A DNA stretch of 64,000 bases from assembly GCA_026214975.1 (NCBI GenBank), contig JAOBSW010000463.1, forward strand, positions 62,001 to 126,000, in the 5' to 3' direction. The DNA comes from Gentiana macrophylla (Eukaryota > Streptophyta > Magnoliopsida > Gentianales > Gentianaceae). The position numbers were made by a program, and so were the translations under genes. Positions 1 through 10,786 of the stretch are shown here, in pieces. A model generated the notes under the pieces. The model did no database searches and was not told the origin of the DNA. It saw nothing but the letters and a program-made list of their open reading frames with translations. The stretch's first letter is position 1. Each line of letters begins with the position of its first letter.

Positions 1-55
1 CGGTGGTCGATCCTCGACTAATCAAAAGAATGAGAAGACGGTTCGGTGGAAAGAT

Positions 56-940
56 TTGGAAGACAAAGCTATCGGTGCATCTTCGAAGAAAGTCTTTTCT
101 GAGGATGATTTGAAAAAGCTTCCATTTCCACCGAGAAAGAGCAACATCCCATTGAGCGAAGATAAGAAGTATGAAAAAGTGCTTAATTTGTTGAAAAATA
201 CTCAGGTTAATCTTCCATTGTCAGAAGTTTTGGTTGAGATGCCTAAGTATACCAAGTTCATTAAGGATGTTGTATCTTCCAAAAAGAAATTATCAGAAAT
301 GGATCAAGCAGTTGGTAAAGACTGCGCGATGGTCAATTATCAAGACTTACCAACCAAGAGGGGCGACCCAGGCAAATTTGTGCTCACATTGCAGATGGGA
401 GGCCTAGTATTCCCAAATTCCTTATGTGACCTGGGTGCATCCATCAGCTTGATGCCATTGTCTGTTTGCAATCAGCTTGGGTTACAAAGTCTTCTAGAAC
501 CCACTACCATGAACTTGCAGTTCGCAGATAGATCTTCTAAGAAAGCAGAGGGAATCCTGAGAGACGTATTAGTTCAAATAGATAGGTTTACCTTTCCAGT
601 TGACTGGTACGTCTTAGATATTGAGAAAAGTGAAAATGTCCATTTGATTCTTGGAAGACCTTTTCTATCTACAGCTAGAGCCCTCATCGATTGTGATGGT
701 GGGCATGTGACCATTCGAATTGGTGACCAGGAGGTGAGCTATAGTGTTTCAAAATCTATCAATATACCTTACGGATCTCCAACCGGCTTTTCCGTTGAGG
801 AGACTTCGATGATTTCGATGACTTTATGGTTAAGCAAGTCATGGTCGCCCAGAATCGAATATGAGCGATCGATTGATAATCTGAATAATCATGGTGTGGT
901 CAATCTAGACCGATTAGCGGTGATTTTGAGGATGAGCTAA
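56..940 (+). pseudogene. Gyp-A gag-pro region with retropepsin-like aspartic protease
   Basis: An open frame of 294 codons covers the gag-pro linker and the protease that would process the retrotransposon polyprotein. The protease core starts near residue 105; the catalytic triad is read as DLGAS (residues about 128-132), where the common form in this group is D-[ST/L]-GA. The flap and C-terminal signature HLILGRPFLSTARA follows near residue 195 and is diagnostic for plant gypsy proteases. It is followed within 12 bases by the next frame, so protease and RT were one polyprotein in the ancestor. The first methionine is not a real start; coding continues from the left. Confidence 0.8.
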
Positions 941-951
941 GAGAAGAAGCT

Positions 952-2525
952 TTGGCAGTAGGGCCACTAAGTAAGCTCAACGATATTGAGTTGAAGAGTG
1001 GAGATCTTAAATCAAGTCTAGAGGAACCTCCTGTAGATTTGGTTCTGAAGCCGTTGCCTAAACATCTTAAGTATGTGTTTTTAAGAGAAGGTGACAAGCT
1101 TCCCTTGATCATATCTGCCAAGCTATCTCGAATAGAAGAGCTTAAAGTGTTGAACGTCTTGCGCAAAAATGAGAAAGCCTTTGGATGGCAGGTGGGAGAT
1201 ATCCGAGGAATATCTCCCGACATCTGTATGCACAAGATCAAGACTGAGGAGGGTGCAAAACGAGTTAGACAGCCCCAAAGGAGGCTTAACCCTCACATGC
1301 AAGAGGTAGTCAAGAAGGAGATCATTAAACTTCTAGATATGGGTATCATTTACGCCATTGTTGACAGTGAGTGGGTGTCCCCGACTCAGGTAGTCCCCAA
1401 AAAAGGGGGAATTACTATTGAGAAGAATGAGAAGGGAGAGGAGATAGCATTGAGGCTAGTTACAGGCTATAGAGTGTCTCAGATTGACTACGTAAAACTC
1501 AATGAGGTCACAATGAAAGATCATTTCCCCTTCCATTCATTGATCAAATGCTTGAGCGTCTAGCGAGGCACGATTCTATCGCTTCTGGATGGATATTCAG
1601 GATACTTCCAGATACCCATCGATCCTGTTGACCAAGAGAAGACCACTTTCACTTGCCCTTATGGTACATTCGCCACTGCGGATGCCATTTGGTCTATGCA
1701 ATGCCCTCGCTACATTTCGAGAGGTGTATGCTAGCCATCTTTGACGGGTTAGTTGAAAAGTGCATGGAGATTTTTATGGGACGATTTTTCGGTCTTCGGT
1801 CAATCCTTCGATGATCGCCTCAATAATCTTGATCAGTGTTATCTAGATGTGTGGAAAAGAACTTAGTACTCAATTGGGAAAAGTGCCATTTTATGGTCGA
1901 TGAAGGATAGTTCTTGGCCACAAAGTGTCCGCCAAAGGTATAAGTAGATAGGGCCAAGGTAGAAGCCATTGAGAAGATGAGTTATCCTAAGAATGTACGC
2001 CGAAGTCGAGGTTTCCTCGGACATGTCGGTTTCTATAGGAGATTCATCCAAGATTTTTCTAAAGTAGCCAAGCCCCTATCTACTCGCTCAAGGAAGACGT
2101 TGAGTTCAATTTCGATGAAGCGCAAGCAAGCGTTTGAGGAGCTCAAGAATCGGTTAATATCCGCCCCAATTCTTATATCGCCAGATCGAACTTGCCCTTT
2201 GAGCTTATGTGCGATGCATCCAACTATCTTTGTTAGTGCGATCTTAGACAAACGAATCGAAGGAAAGTTCCACCTATCTATTACGCTTGACCACACGTTG
2301 AATCCTTCGCAAGTTAACTATACTACGACCGAAAATGAATTATTGGCCGTAGTGTTTGCTATGGACAAGTTCCGTAGTTACTTGCTAGGTGCTCAAGTGA
2401 TCGTGTGGACTGATCACGCTGCTTTGCGGTATCTGATGACTAAAAATGATGCTAAACCGCGCTTACTGCGTTGGATACTGATCCTCCAAGAGTTTGACGT
2501 TCAAATTAAAGATAAAAAGGGCAGT
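952..2525 (+). pseudogene. Gyp-A reverse transcriptase and RNase H, frameshifted
   Basis: RT copies element RNA into DNA and RNase H removes the template. Residues 1-203 of the first segment hold the RT fingers (KKEIIKLLDMGIIYAI, then WVSPTQVVPKKGG). From 1563 to 1976 the RT palm is readable only by changing frame: LDGYSGYFQIPIDP at about 1585, and the catalytic motif at about 1770 reads WDDFSVFG, so the two aspartates remain but the usual Y/F-M/V before them is replaced by LW. The second open segment (1977-2525) has the RT thumb and RNase H ([20 protein letters not shown], then [10 protein letters not shown]). Coding stops exactly at the Copia-1 insertion site. Non-functional. Confidence 0.85.
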
Positions 2526-2530
2526 GAAAA
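2526..2530. repeat. Target-site duplication of Copia-1 (GAAAA), left copy
   Basis: GAAAA occurs directly left of the Copia-1 LTR and again at 7566-7570 directly right of it. Removing the element plus one copy joins the RNase H end KGSEN to VVADHVSR of the integrase part in frame, which confirms the insertion point. Confidence 0.93.
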
Positions 2531-2900
2531 TGAAGAGAGTTTGAGAATGTGATAAACACAAGAGTAAACTTCAACTTAGTTTATTCATTGAGTAAAAGAT
2601 GTATAAATAGATACAATTGAGATAGAGAGACTAGCTAGCTAGCTTGGCATGCCACTTGAGTATGTAGATGTGGGCGGCAAGCATGCAAAAGTAAAAGTAA
2701 AAGTTATGTCTATGACATAAAGTAAACTAGAGTTTGACATATTAATTGTTTATATGACTCACAATTAATATGTCTTTTACAATTAATTTTTCAATTAAAT
2801 AAGGTGTAACAAATATTATGCACGGAATCCTAAGGCTCAAGAATCATTGAGCACCTGTTGAAGCCTCAGCAGATCGAGTCTCTTGAGTAATATTTCCACA
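2531..2900 (-). repeat. Copia-1 LTR (3' LTR on minus strand)
   Basis: Matches 7192-7565 along its length. On the minus strand it starts TGTGGAAATATT and ends CTCTTCA, with TG/CA ends. Next to it at 2901-2910 the minus strand reads TTTGAGGGGG, a polypurine tract that primes plus-strand synthesis. Confidence 0.92.
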
Positions 2901-2914
2901 CCCCCTCAAACTGG

Positions 2915-3203
2915 TCAGTATATGTTGATGCAACCAAGTTTGCTACTTAGTCTCACTTTGAACACAAGAGGTGGAATAGCCTTGGTAAGAATATCGAAGA
3001 TTCGATCTGCTTGAGGGAACATCACGGAGTTGAATAATCTTGGCATCAATCGCTTCCTTGAGAAAGTGTCTGTCAATGTCCACATGATTGGTTTTATCAT
3101 GATGGATGGATCTTCGCCATGCATAAGGTGAATTATTATCACAACAGAGTGTGATAGGTTCTTGTCTGATTCGGTTGAAGGGTTCGCCGCACTTTTTAGC
3201 CAT
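2915..3203 (-). pseudogene. Copia-1 RNase H C-terminal remnant
   Basis: Two overlapping minus-strand frames carry the end of a copia RNase H: CCDNNSPYAWRRS, then HHDKTNHVDIDRHFLKEAID, equivalent to the usual HxRTKHIxIDxHFIRE motif. It ends just before the 3' polypurine tract, the normal place in a copia element. The frame changes inside the domain, so it is dead. Confidence 0.8.
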
Positions 3204-3679
3204 AGAGCTTCACAAATGCCAAGTACAAGTGCCCTTAGTTCAAACCTTCAAGATCGCTCTGACACAAAGATGGGTTGTTTCTTGCTCCTCCAAGTAACTA
3301 GGTTCCCCATATATATGAGCAATAGCCTGTGGTAGACCTCTGTCAATGTGACATCCACCCAATCGGCATCGATCAGTGTAGACGCTTGATTGATCTATCA
3401 AGAGACTTGGTGAAGTGCGAGGCCTTGGCCAGGAGTGGATTTTAAATACCTCAAGATCCTATTCATCGCATCCCAATGGTGCTCGGTAGGGCAATGCATG
3501 AATTGACTGACTGATCGACCCCATATGCAATATCAGGTCTTGTGTGAGAAAGGTATATGAGTTTGCCTACAAGCCTTTGATATTGTTCTTTCCTCGACAA
3601 AGAATGTCACCATGCAAGAGGGTATGACCTGGGTCTACTGGAGATACAAAGAGTTTGCATCCCAAAGATGCCGATTTCT

Positions 3680-5253
3680 TCAAGAGTCCAGGACATACTT
3701 CCTTTGGGAGACTGAAATGCCATTGGTGTTTCTAGCTACTTCCATACCAAGAAAGTACTTGAGGTAGCCCAGATCTTTAACTTGGAACACCTTTGCCAGT
3801 AGAATCTTCAAGTTTTGGATCTCAGTAGAGTCTTCCCCAGTAAGGATGATATCATCCACATAAACAATTAGAATGGACCTCCTCTGGTTGGTTGTCTTGA
3901 CAAACATGGTGTGATCGAGTTGCATTGATGATATCCAGCAGCCTTTAACCACAAGAGTGAGTTTTCCAAACCAGGCTCTTGGGGATTGCTTCAGGCCATA
4001 TAGAGATTTTCTGAGTTTGCATACCTTGCCCTGAGTGTGGGGATTGACAAAACCAGGAGGTACATTCATATAGACTTCCTCAGTGAGATCACCATTGAGA
4101 AAAGCATTTTTTATATCCAATTGGTGTAGAGGCCATTCCAGTTGGACAGCTAGAGAGATCAGAACCCTGACAGTGTTGAGTTTTGCCACTGGTGCAAAAG
4201 TTTTCTTATAGTCAATACCATAAGTTTGAGTGAATCCCCTTGCTACCAATCTGGCTTTGTACTTGTCAATTGTACCATCAGCATTGTATTTGATAGTGAA
4301 TAACCATCTGCAGCTAACTGTCTTCTTGCCTTTGGGAAGAGTTGTGAGGTCCCAAGTATGATTATCCAGGAGAGCAGTCATCTCAGTTTTAACAGCAGCC
4401 TTCCACTTATCATTTTGAAGGGCCTCCTGAATATTTCTAGGGATAGAGTGAGAGTCCAGGTCCTGTGTAAACATGGCAAAGACAGGAGACAACTGATCAT
4501 AAGATAAATAAGTATGAATAGAATGATCAGTGCATGATCTTTTCCCTTTCCTTAGAGCAATAGGTCTGTCATCAATGTCAGTAGACTGCTGAGGATCTGC
4601 AGATTGCTGAGTGTCAGCGGGCTCAGGGTCAGCAGGCTCTGAGTCAGTTGGTTCTTTCGGGATCGATGAGTGTCTTTGTGAGTCAGAGGAGTCTTGGGGT
4701 TGATCTCTTTGAGGATCGATGAGTTCTTTGAGGTTAAGAGTTTCTTTGAAGGAAGGGTTTAGGTCAATTTCTATCATCGGTTTCCATCGGTGATCGCCTC
4801 AGTGGACTTCTTTGTAGTAGGAGTCCTTTCAAAAAATTTACATCCATAGAATTGTAAAATCTTTTTTCAGAAGGAGAGTAGCACTTGTAACCTTTCCTGT
4901 CCTTTGCATATCCTAGGAATATGCACTTGTGAGCTTTGGGATCAAGTTTGCTTCTGTGTTGGGCATGGATATAGACAAACACAGTACAACCAAAGATTTT
5001 TGGAGGTAACTGGGAAATAAGATGGGGGCAGGAGTGTGTGTCCAGTAGGGTTTTGATAGGAGTTTTGAAGCCTAGTACCTGCTGGGGAAGTCTCATTGAT
5101 TAAGTATGTGGAAGTCAATATGGCTTCACCCCACATATATTTTGGAACATTTGTGGTAAACATAATAGACCTAGCCATTTCAAGCGGATCTGTTTTTCTC
5201 TCAAAGAACTCCATTTTCTTTGAGGGTTTCAACACAACTCTTGATATGGACAA
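3680..5253 (-). pseudogene. Copia-1 integrase C-terminus and reverse transcriptase
   Basis: The segment 4764-5253 holds the integrase tail in two frames (MWGEAILTSTYLINETSP, then PPKIFGCTVFVYI, HKCIFLGY). The segment 3680-4777 (365 codons) holds the copia RT: KGKKTVSCRWLFTIKY, KARLVARGFTQTYGIDY, the conserved LHQLDIKNAFLNGDL, SLYGLKQSPRAW and the catalytic IVYVDDIILTG. The upstream catalytic integrase core is heavily decayed. Reads as a normal copia pol with frame breaks between integrase and RT. Confidence 0.88.
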
Positions 5254-6817
5254 TCCCTTTATCCATCAAGAAATTACCGAGGTGAGACTCATAATATTCA
5301 AGAGCATTGTCGGTCTTCAAGATTTTGATCTTAGTGTCAAACCGAGTGGAGACCATGTTGTAAAATTCTTGAAAGATGGGTCCAACTTGGACTTATCCTT
5401 CATTAAAAATAACCAAGTGGTTACGGTGTGGTCATCTATGAAGGTAACAAACCACCTCTTTCTGTTATGCTTTTTACTCTTGAGAGGTCCCCATACGTCA
5501 CTTTGTGAATTAAGGTGAATGGTGTGGATGGTAAGTAAGGTAATTTTGCATACACTGATTTGGTGAGTTTAGCAAGCGACAAATATCACATTGAAGATCA
5601 TTCAAATTACAACCTTTAAACAATTTCAGATCTATAGACTTTAAATAACTAAAACTAGGATGTCCTAGTCTATAATGCCATAACATGATATTGTCTAGGT
5701 TTTGAGTGCATTTTGAGGCGATTCAGTCTTGCTTACGTCATCGCCAGGTTGACCACAAACAGACTGAGCAAGGTTTAGCTTGATCCCAATCACCGCCTTT
5801 GAGGAATGATCTGGAATGTGCACCGATTCTCATTAAAAACAACGATCGGTTCAAATCTTTAGTAAGTTTCATTGACAACTATGAGATTGCAATCTAATTT
5901 TGGAACAAATAGGACATTCTGCAGGCATATCTTATTAGTAAGTCGCACTGACCAAAACCTTTTGCACTAGAGATAGATCCATCGGCTAGTCTTAATATTG
6001 TGAATTTGGGGACATGGCTTAAGTTGAGTAATGAGATTTTTATTACCGATCATATGGGATGAGGCCCAGAGTCAACAATCCAGTTTCATTACTAATAGAT
6101 GAGTAGAATTTACTCAGATCGGCATGAGAGGCTATGTCAAGAGAGTGACTACCTCCCTTTTGTTGAGTTAGGAAGGCTTTGAATGCAAGTTGAGCATTCA
6201 ACTGTTGTCATCTTCTTCCTCACTTATGTGTATCCGCCTACGACTTTCCTTGGCAGGTGTCCGGAGGTCTTGGAGGAGTTAGGCTTGCCATGTAGCTTCC
6301 GGCAAGTGTCCTTGGTGTGATTAGTGCGTTTGCGGTGGTCACGAAACGCCTTCCGATTTTATCGGTGAGGCTTCAGTAAGCCTCAGTAGCCTCAGCAGGG
6401 TTCCGACGATCACAGGTGGCACTTTCGGTAGAGGGTTGTCGCCAGGGGGTTCAAAGAACATCACTTTCCTCCTGCTTTCCTCATGTTTGACCTCGGCAAA
6501 CATGGATTTGAGATTTGGAAGAGGTTTAGTAGCAAGAATTCTACCTCGACATCATCAAGAGTAGGATTCGATCCGTAAGGAATTTGAATACTCTCTTTTC
6601 TCGATAATGTCTTTAAAGAGTGCAACATCTTTAACATCATTCCAGGGTGAGTTTCCAACATATCTAGGTGTTGCCATGCCTTAGACAGTTGATTAAAGTA
6701 TTGAGTTCTGAGACATATCCCCTTGTCTCGCAATTTTGAATCTGAGCTTGAGTTCATAGACTTGAGATGTATTGTCCTTTTTTGAGTAAAGGTCTCTCGG
6801 CATTGTCCTGCATTTCC
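5254..6817 (-). pseudogene. Copia-1 decayed gag-pro-integrase N-terminal region
   Basis: Between the gag start and the integrase tail no long frame survives. The position requires the gag zinc knuckle, protease and integrase core, and short minus-strand pieces are compatible with this (6461-6757 contains the gag-like LSKAWQHLDMLETHPGMMLKML). I cannot place the catalytic residues. Labelled from context and element order, not from clear motifs. Confidence 0.5.
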
Positions 6818-7128
6818 TTAGCGAGTGTCATACATCATGAAGTTCTCATCGATCTCTTTTGTCATAGACCTCGTGAGGATGGTCATGACTTGGTTATTTT
6901 CTCGTGTCCTATGCTTCAAACTTGGGGTCGATTCACAGGGGCGGAGTTTGGAACTGCATGATATCCCATCTTGCCCCTGGCCGAGATATACATTTTCATA
7001 GATCTTGACCATAGCAAGTAATTGTTACCATCAAGTTTATGATTTGTAAAGAAGAGTGTTCGATTATCCGATCTCACGAGGCAATTGTGAGTCATCTTGA
7101 AGATGAAACATCGAGATAATGTTGACAT
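6818..7128 (-). pseudogene. Copia-1 gag N-terminus
   Basis: Two overlapping minus-strand frames contain LFFTNHKLDGNNYLLWSRSM followed by MYISARGKMGY, the typical start of the Ty1/copia gag domain (Retrotran_gag_3/UBN2 family), which forms the capsid-like particle. It begins about 60 bases after the primer-binding site, as in intact relatives. Frame break near residue 40. Confidence 0.75.
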
Positions 7129-7178
7129 TTTTCTGAAAAAAGAAGCGAGTTTTGCAAATGGATTTTTAGAACTCAGAA

Positions 7179-7191
7179 GGCTCCGATACCA
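7179..7191 (-). other. Copia-1 primer-binding site
   Basis: The minus strand reads TGGTATCGGAGCC immediately inside the 5' LTR, one substitution from the TGGTATCAGAGC form that pairs with initiator tRNA-Met in plant copia elements. Confidence 0.88.
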
Positions 7192-7565
7192 TGAAGAGAT
7201 TTTGAGAATGTGATAAACACAAGAGTAAACTTCAACTTAGTTTATTCATTGAGTAAAAAGATGTATAAATAGATACAATTGAGATAGAGAGACTAGCTAG
7301 CTAGCTTGGGCGGCCACTTGAGTATGTAGATGTGGGCGGCAAGCATGCAAAAGTAAAAAGTAAAAGTTATGTCTATGACATAAAGTAAACTAGAGTTTGA
7401 CATATTAATTGTTTATATGACTCACAATTAATATGTCTTTTACAATTAATTTTTCAATTAAATAAGGTGTACAAAATATTATGCACGGAATCCTAAGGCT
7501 CAGCAATCTGCTGAGCACCCTGCTGAAGCCTCAGCAGACTGAGTCTGCTGAGTAATATTTCCACA
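7192..7565 (-). repeat. Copia-1 LTR (5' LTR on minus strand)
   Basis: Pair of 2531-2900. At its outer end it carries two strong inverted repeats: 7498-7516 (GCTCAGCA/TGCTGAGC around ATC) and 7530-7552 (11-base arms CTCAGCAGACT/AGTCTGCTGAG around one base). The second is partly decayed in the other LTR. Confidence 0.92.
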
Positions 7566-7570
7566 GAAAA

Positions 7571-9173
7571 CGTAGTGGCGGATCATGTTTCTAGGGTGTT
7601 AAGTGAGGAAAAGGGTGATCCTGATGACATAGATCTTTACTTTCCTCTAGAAAACATCATGTTGATAGACGGTTGTCCTCCCGATGTTCCATGGTATTCT
7701 TCCATAGTGAATTACCTTCATGCCCGTTATCTCGATCACGAAATGTCTTATCAAGAGAAGAAGAAGTTCTTTCTCGATATGAAAATCTTCGTTTGGGATG
7801 AACCTTACCTCTTTAAAATCTGCAAAGATGGTTTGCTTAGGAGGTGTGTTCCAGAATCTGAGCAACGCGATATAATTAAGCAGTGCCATAGTGGACCCAC
7901 AGGTGGTCACTTTGGTCTGTGGAAAACCGTTGCCAAAATCTTCCAATACGGTTTCTATTGGCCCACAATCTTCAAAGACACGGAAGCTTTCTGTAAAGCT
8001 TGTGATCGTTGCCAAAGAACCGGAGCTTTGACAAGGCGGTTTGACATGCCGTTGAAACCCATCCTTGAATGCGAAGTCTTTGATGTTTGGGGCATCGATT
8101 TTATGGGACCATTCCCATCATCTTGTGGCAACAAATACATCTTAGTCTGCGTTGACTATGTTTCGAAATGGGTGGAGGCAATTGCCACTCCTCACAATGA
8201 TCATAAACGGTCATGAAATTTCAAGAAGAACATCTTTGTGAGGTTTGGATGTCCACGTGCCTTGATCAGTGATGAAGGGACACACTTTTGCAACCGACCT
8301 TTGGAAAAAGTCCTCGAGAAGTATGGTGTTCGTCACAAAACCGCACACCATATCATCCGATGACTAGTGGTCAGGTTGAGCGAAGCAACCGTGAGCTTGA
8401 AGAAGATCCTGGAGAAAACAGTGAACAGTCATAGAAAAGACTGGAGTCTAAAGTTGGATGATGTACTATAGGCATATCGAACTGCCTATAAGACCCTCAT
8501 GGGTACATCACCCTACCAGATGGTTTATGGTAAGTCGTGCCACTTGCCAGTTGAGTTAGAGCACAGAGCTTATTGGGCTATAAAGTTTCTTAACTTCGAT
8601 TCCCAATCCTGTGGGAAACATCGATTGCAGCAGTTGCATGAGCTGGATGAATTTAGACTCCAGGCTTATGAAAGCGCCAGGATTAGTAAAGAGAAGATGA
8701 AACTACTCCATGACGCCAAGATAAAGAAGAGAGAATTCCATGTCGGCGAGCAAGTTCTCTTATACAATTCTAGGTTACATTTGTTTCCTGGGAAGTTGAG
8801 AACACGTTGGTCCGGTCCTTTTGAGATTCTCCAAATCATTCCTGGAGGTGTTCTAGAATTACGCGGTTATCCAGACCAACCGTTTCGAGTTAATGGTCAA
8901 AGGTGCAAGCACTACATTGGTGAACCTAAAGAAAAACCTTTGATTGTTAAATTTCTCGATATTCTCGGATGTGGTGTTACAGAGGTCAATGAATTTGACG
9001 AGCTTTCATCCGATTTATTCTCCGAGAATGACGGTATTGGTTCATCAGCAGAAGTTCTAGCAGGTAGTTGGGATATGGAGGAGTATGAAAAAGAGCAAAA
9101 GCTTAAACGTCATCAGAGGAATCAGAGAAGAAAGAATCAGCCATGGGGAAGATTAAACGAGTTTGGAAGGCTA
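7571..9173 (+). pseudogene. Gyp-A integrase
   Basis: Continues Gyp-A after Copia-1. The zinc-binding H2C2 domain is visible ([20 protein letters not shown] then [12 protein letters not shown]), then the catalytic core with [12 protein letters not shown] and the first aspartate, and [10 protein letters not shown]. From 8217 to 8498 the core is readable only with frame changes (ALISDEGTHFCNRP holds the second aspartate) and contains stops. The third segment (8499-9173) has GTSPYQMVYGKSCHLPVELE and the C-terminal domain DAKIKKREFHVGEQVLLYNS with RLHLFPGKLRTRWSGPF. It would insert the element DNA into the genome; this copy is inactive. Confidence 0.87.
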
Positions 9174-10786
9174 TAAAAGATTTTACCCCATGTGTTAGAT
9201 GCTGTTTCTACAGCCACACTACGGACCGGAGCTTAAACGAGGTAGTGGTGGCGAGAAAGGTTAAATGGCACGATCCAGTGCGCTTCAAATGTGTCGAGCT
9301 AACGACAATAACCATTAGCGCTACTAGGAGGCATCCTAGATATCCCTTATTATATTAGTTTCTTTCTTTAGTTATTTTTCCTTGTTCTAGTTGTTTTAAT
9401 CTTATTAGGATTGTGTTGTTTTTGTCGATCGACCATCCTAATCTTATACTGGTCGAAGTGTTGTTTTGCTTACGATTTCCTCTTATCTTTATCTCTATCA
9501 CTTTTTGCGATATGGTTTAATCCCTTGTATCCCCGAGGTATTTCTTTGTTTTTCAAGTGTGCAGGATATTTTTCGATAGCGATTGTGAGCTTTAGACGAT
9601 TTCAGTTTTCCGGTGGATGGTCCACAGTCTACTGGATTCATTGAGCATTTCTGGGTGAGGTCGACCCACTTCCAGAATAGCTCCCTTTCAAACAACGAAT
9701 CAGCTAAGTTTTCTGTTTCTTTTTATTTTTGCACACCATGAGGACATCTTTGTAATTTAAGTGTGGGGAGGGATAAGTCGATATGTATCTATCTGATTGC
9801 TTACATGATTTTATTTTTATGCAAAAATGAGCTAAATTTTAAAAATTTTGTTTTGTCTCGAGTGAGCAATGCATGTTTTTGTTCGGTTTGTTATATTCAT
9901 TGATGATGTATGCCGTATGTTCCGAAAGTTAGTTGTTTCACCCGATATTATTTTTCCACGAGCCATAGTGAATGATGAGCTATATTATAAAGTTATACCC
10001 CTTTTGATTAGTGATGTTTGATTCCTTATAAGTCATGTGCTTAGTGCTAATGTTCATATCGTGAGACTTATGATAGTTTGTATTTAGTTCCAAGTATGAT
10101 GTACTGTGAATATCTAGAAGTTTGAATGTGATAAGTAATACGTAGCTAATGTCATTTGAAAAAGTTGAGTTAATAATGAAATCAATAGTGTGTGTCGGAA
10201 GTGGTCGATGATTTGAGTGCGGTAAGGCATTATCTCGAAATGTTTTATTCCACTATGATGACCAAAAGCTCACGACGATCGAAGAAGTCGCTTTATGATT
10301 TGAGTAAGGTAGGGTATACCACGTATGTCCTATTCGCTATGATGAGCAATAGCTTATTCTCGATGTGTGTTTAAATGTGAAATCAATTGAATCAACTTAA
10401 GAATTGGTATGAAAAGAATGAAATGAGACTTAGTTATCGTTAATCTTATCCCCAAGATAAACCGATGGATATCTTGTAGGATTATCCTCTAAGTATGTCG
10501 GAAAGGTCTTAAATGTGTTCTATCATCTTTTCCGGGATATGTTCCGTTTTGTAGGGTGCATCTTATAAGTATCTTTTATTACTAGTTTGAAGGGGGTATT
10601 AGCTAGTTTTGCTTGAAATATTCAAGTTTGGATTTAGTGGAAATTTGCTATGGTTATGCACACACACACGGGTGAACTTCTAATTTATTGACTATATGGT
10701 ATATGTGTTGAGATGTTTATATTCTTTCCGAGCCTTTATCTTGTTTTGTTTTGCTCGGGACGAGCAAAGTTTAAGTGTGGGGGAGT
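9174..10786 (+). other. Gyp-A non-coding 3' region with two polypurine tracts
   Basis: After integrase there is no convincing frame. The region holds a PPT-like AAGTGTGGGGAGGG at about 9769, a pair of related segments with TATCTCGAAATG (10205-10360), a hairpin TTTGCTCG/CGAGCAAA around GGA (10750-10768) and the terminal tract AAGTGTGGGGGAG (10773-10785) next to the LTR. This arrangement is typical of Athila/Tat elements; an env-like gene is not recognisable here. Confidence 0.7.

Larger units (their letters stand above)
2531..7565 (-). mobile_element. Copia-1: Ty1/copia retrotransposon inserted in Gyp-A
   Basis: A 5.0-kb element with LTRs at 2531-2900 and 7192-7565, a 5-bp target duplication, a primer site next to the right LTR and a polypurine tract next to the left LTR. 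All recognisable domains run on the minus strand in the order gag, integrase, RT, RNase H, as expected for Ty1/copia. LTRs differ by scattered substitutions and small indels, so the insertion is not recent; coding is broken by many frameshifts. It is younger than Gyp-A because it interrupts it. Confidence 0.93.

Noticed and set aside
5096..5518. Plus-strand 140-codon ORF in Copia-1
   Set aside because: Antisense of the integrase region, which carries recognisable copia motifs on minus.
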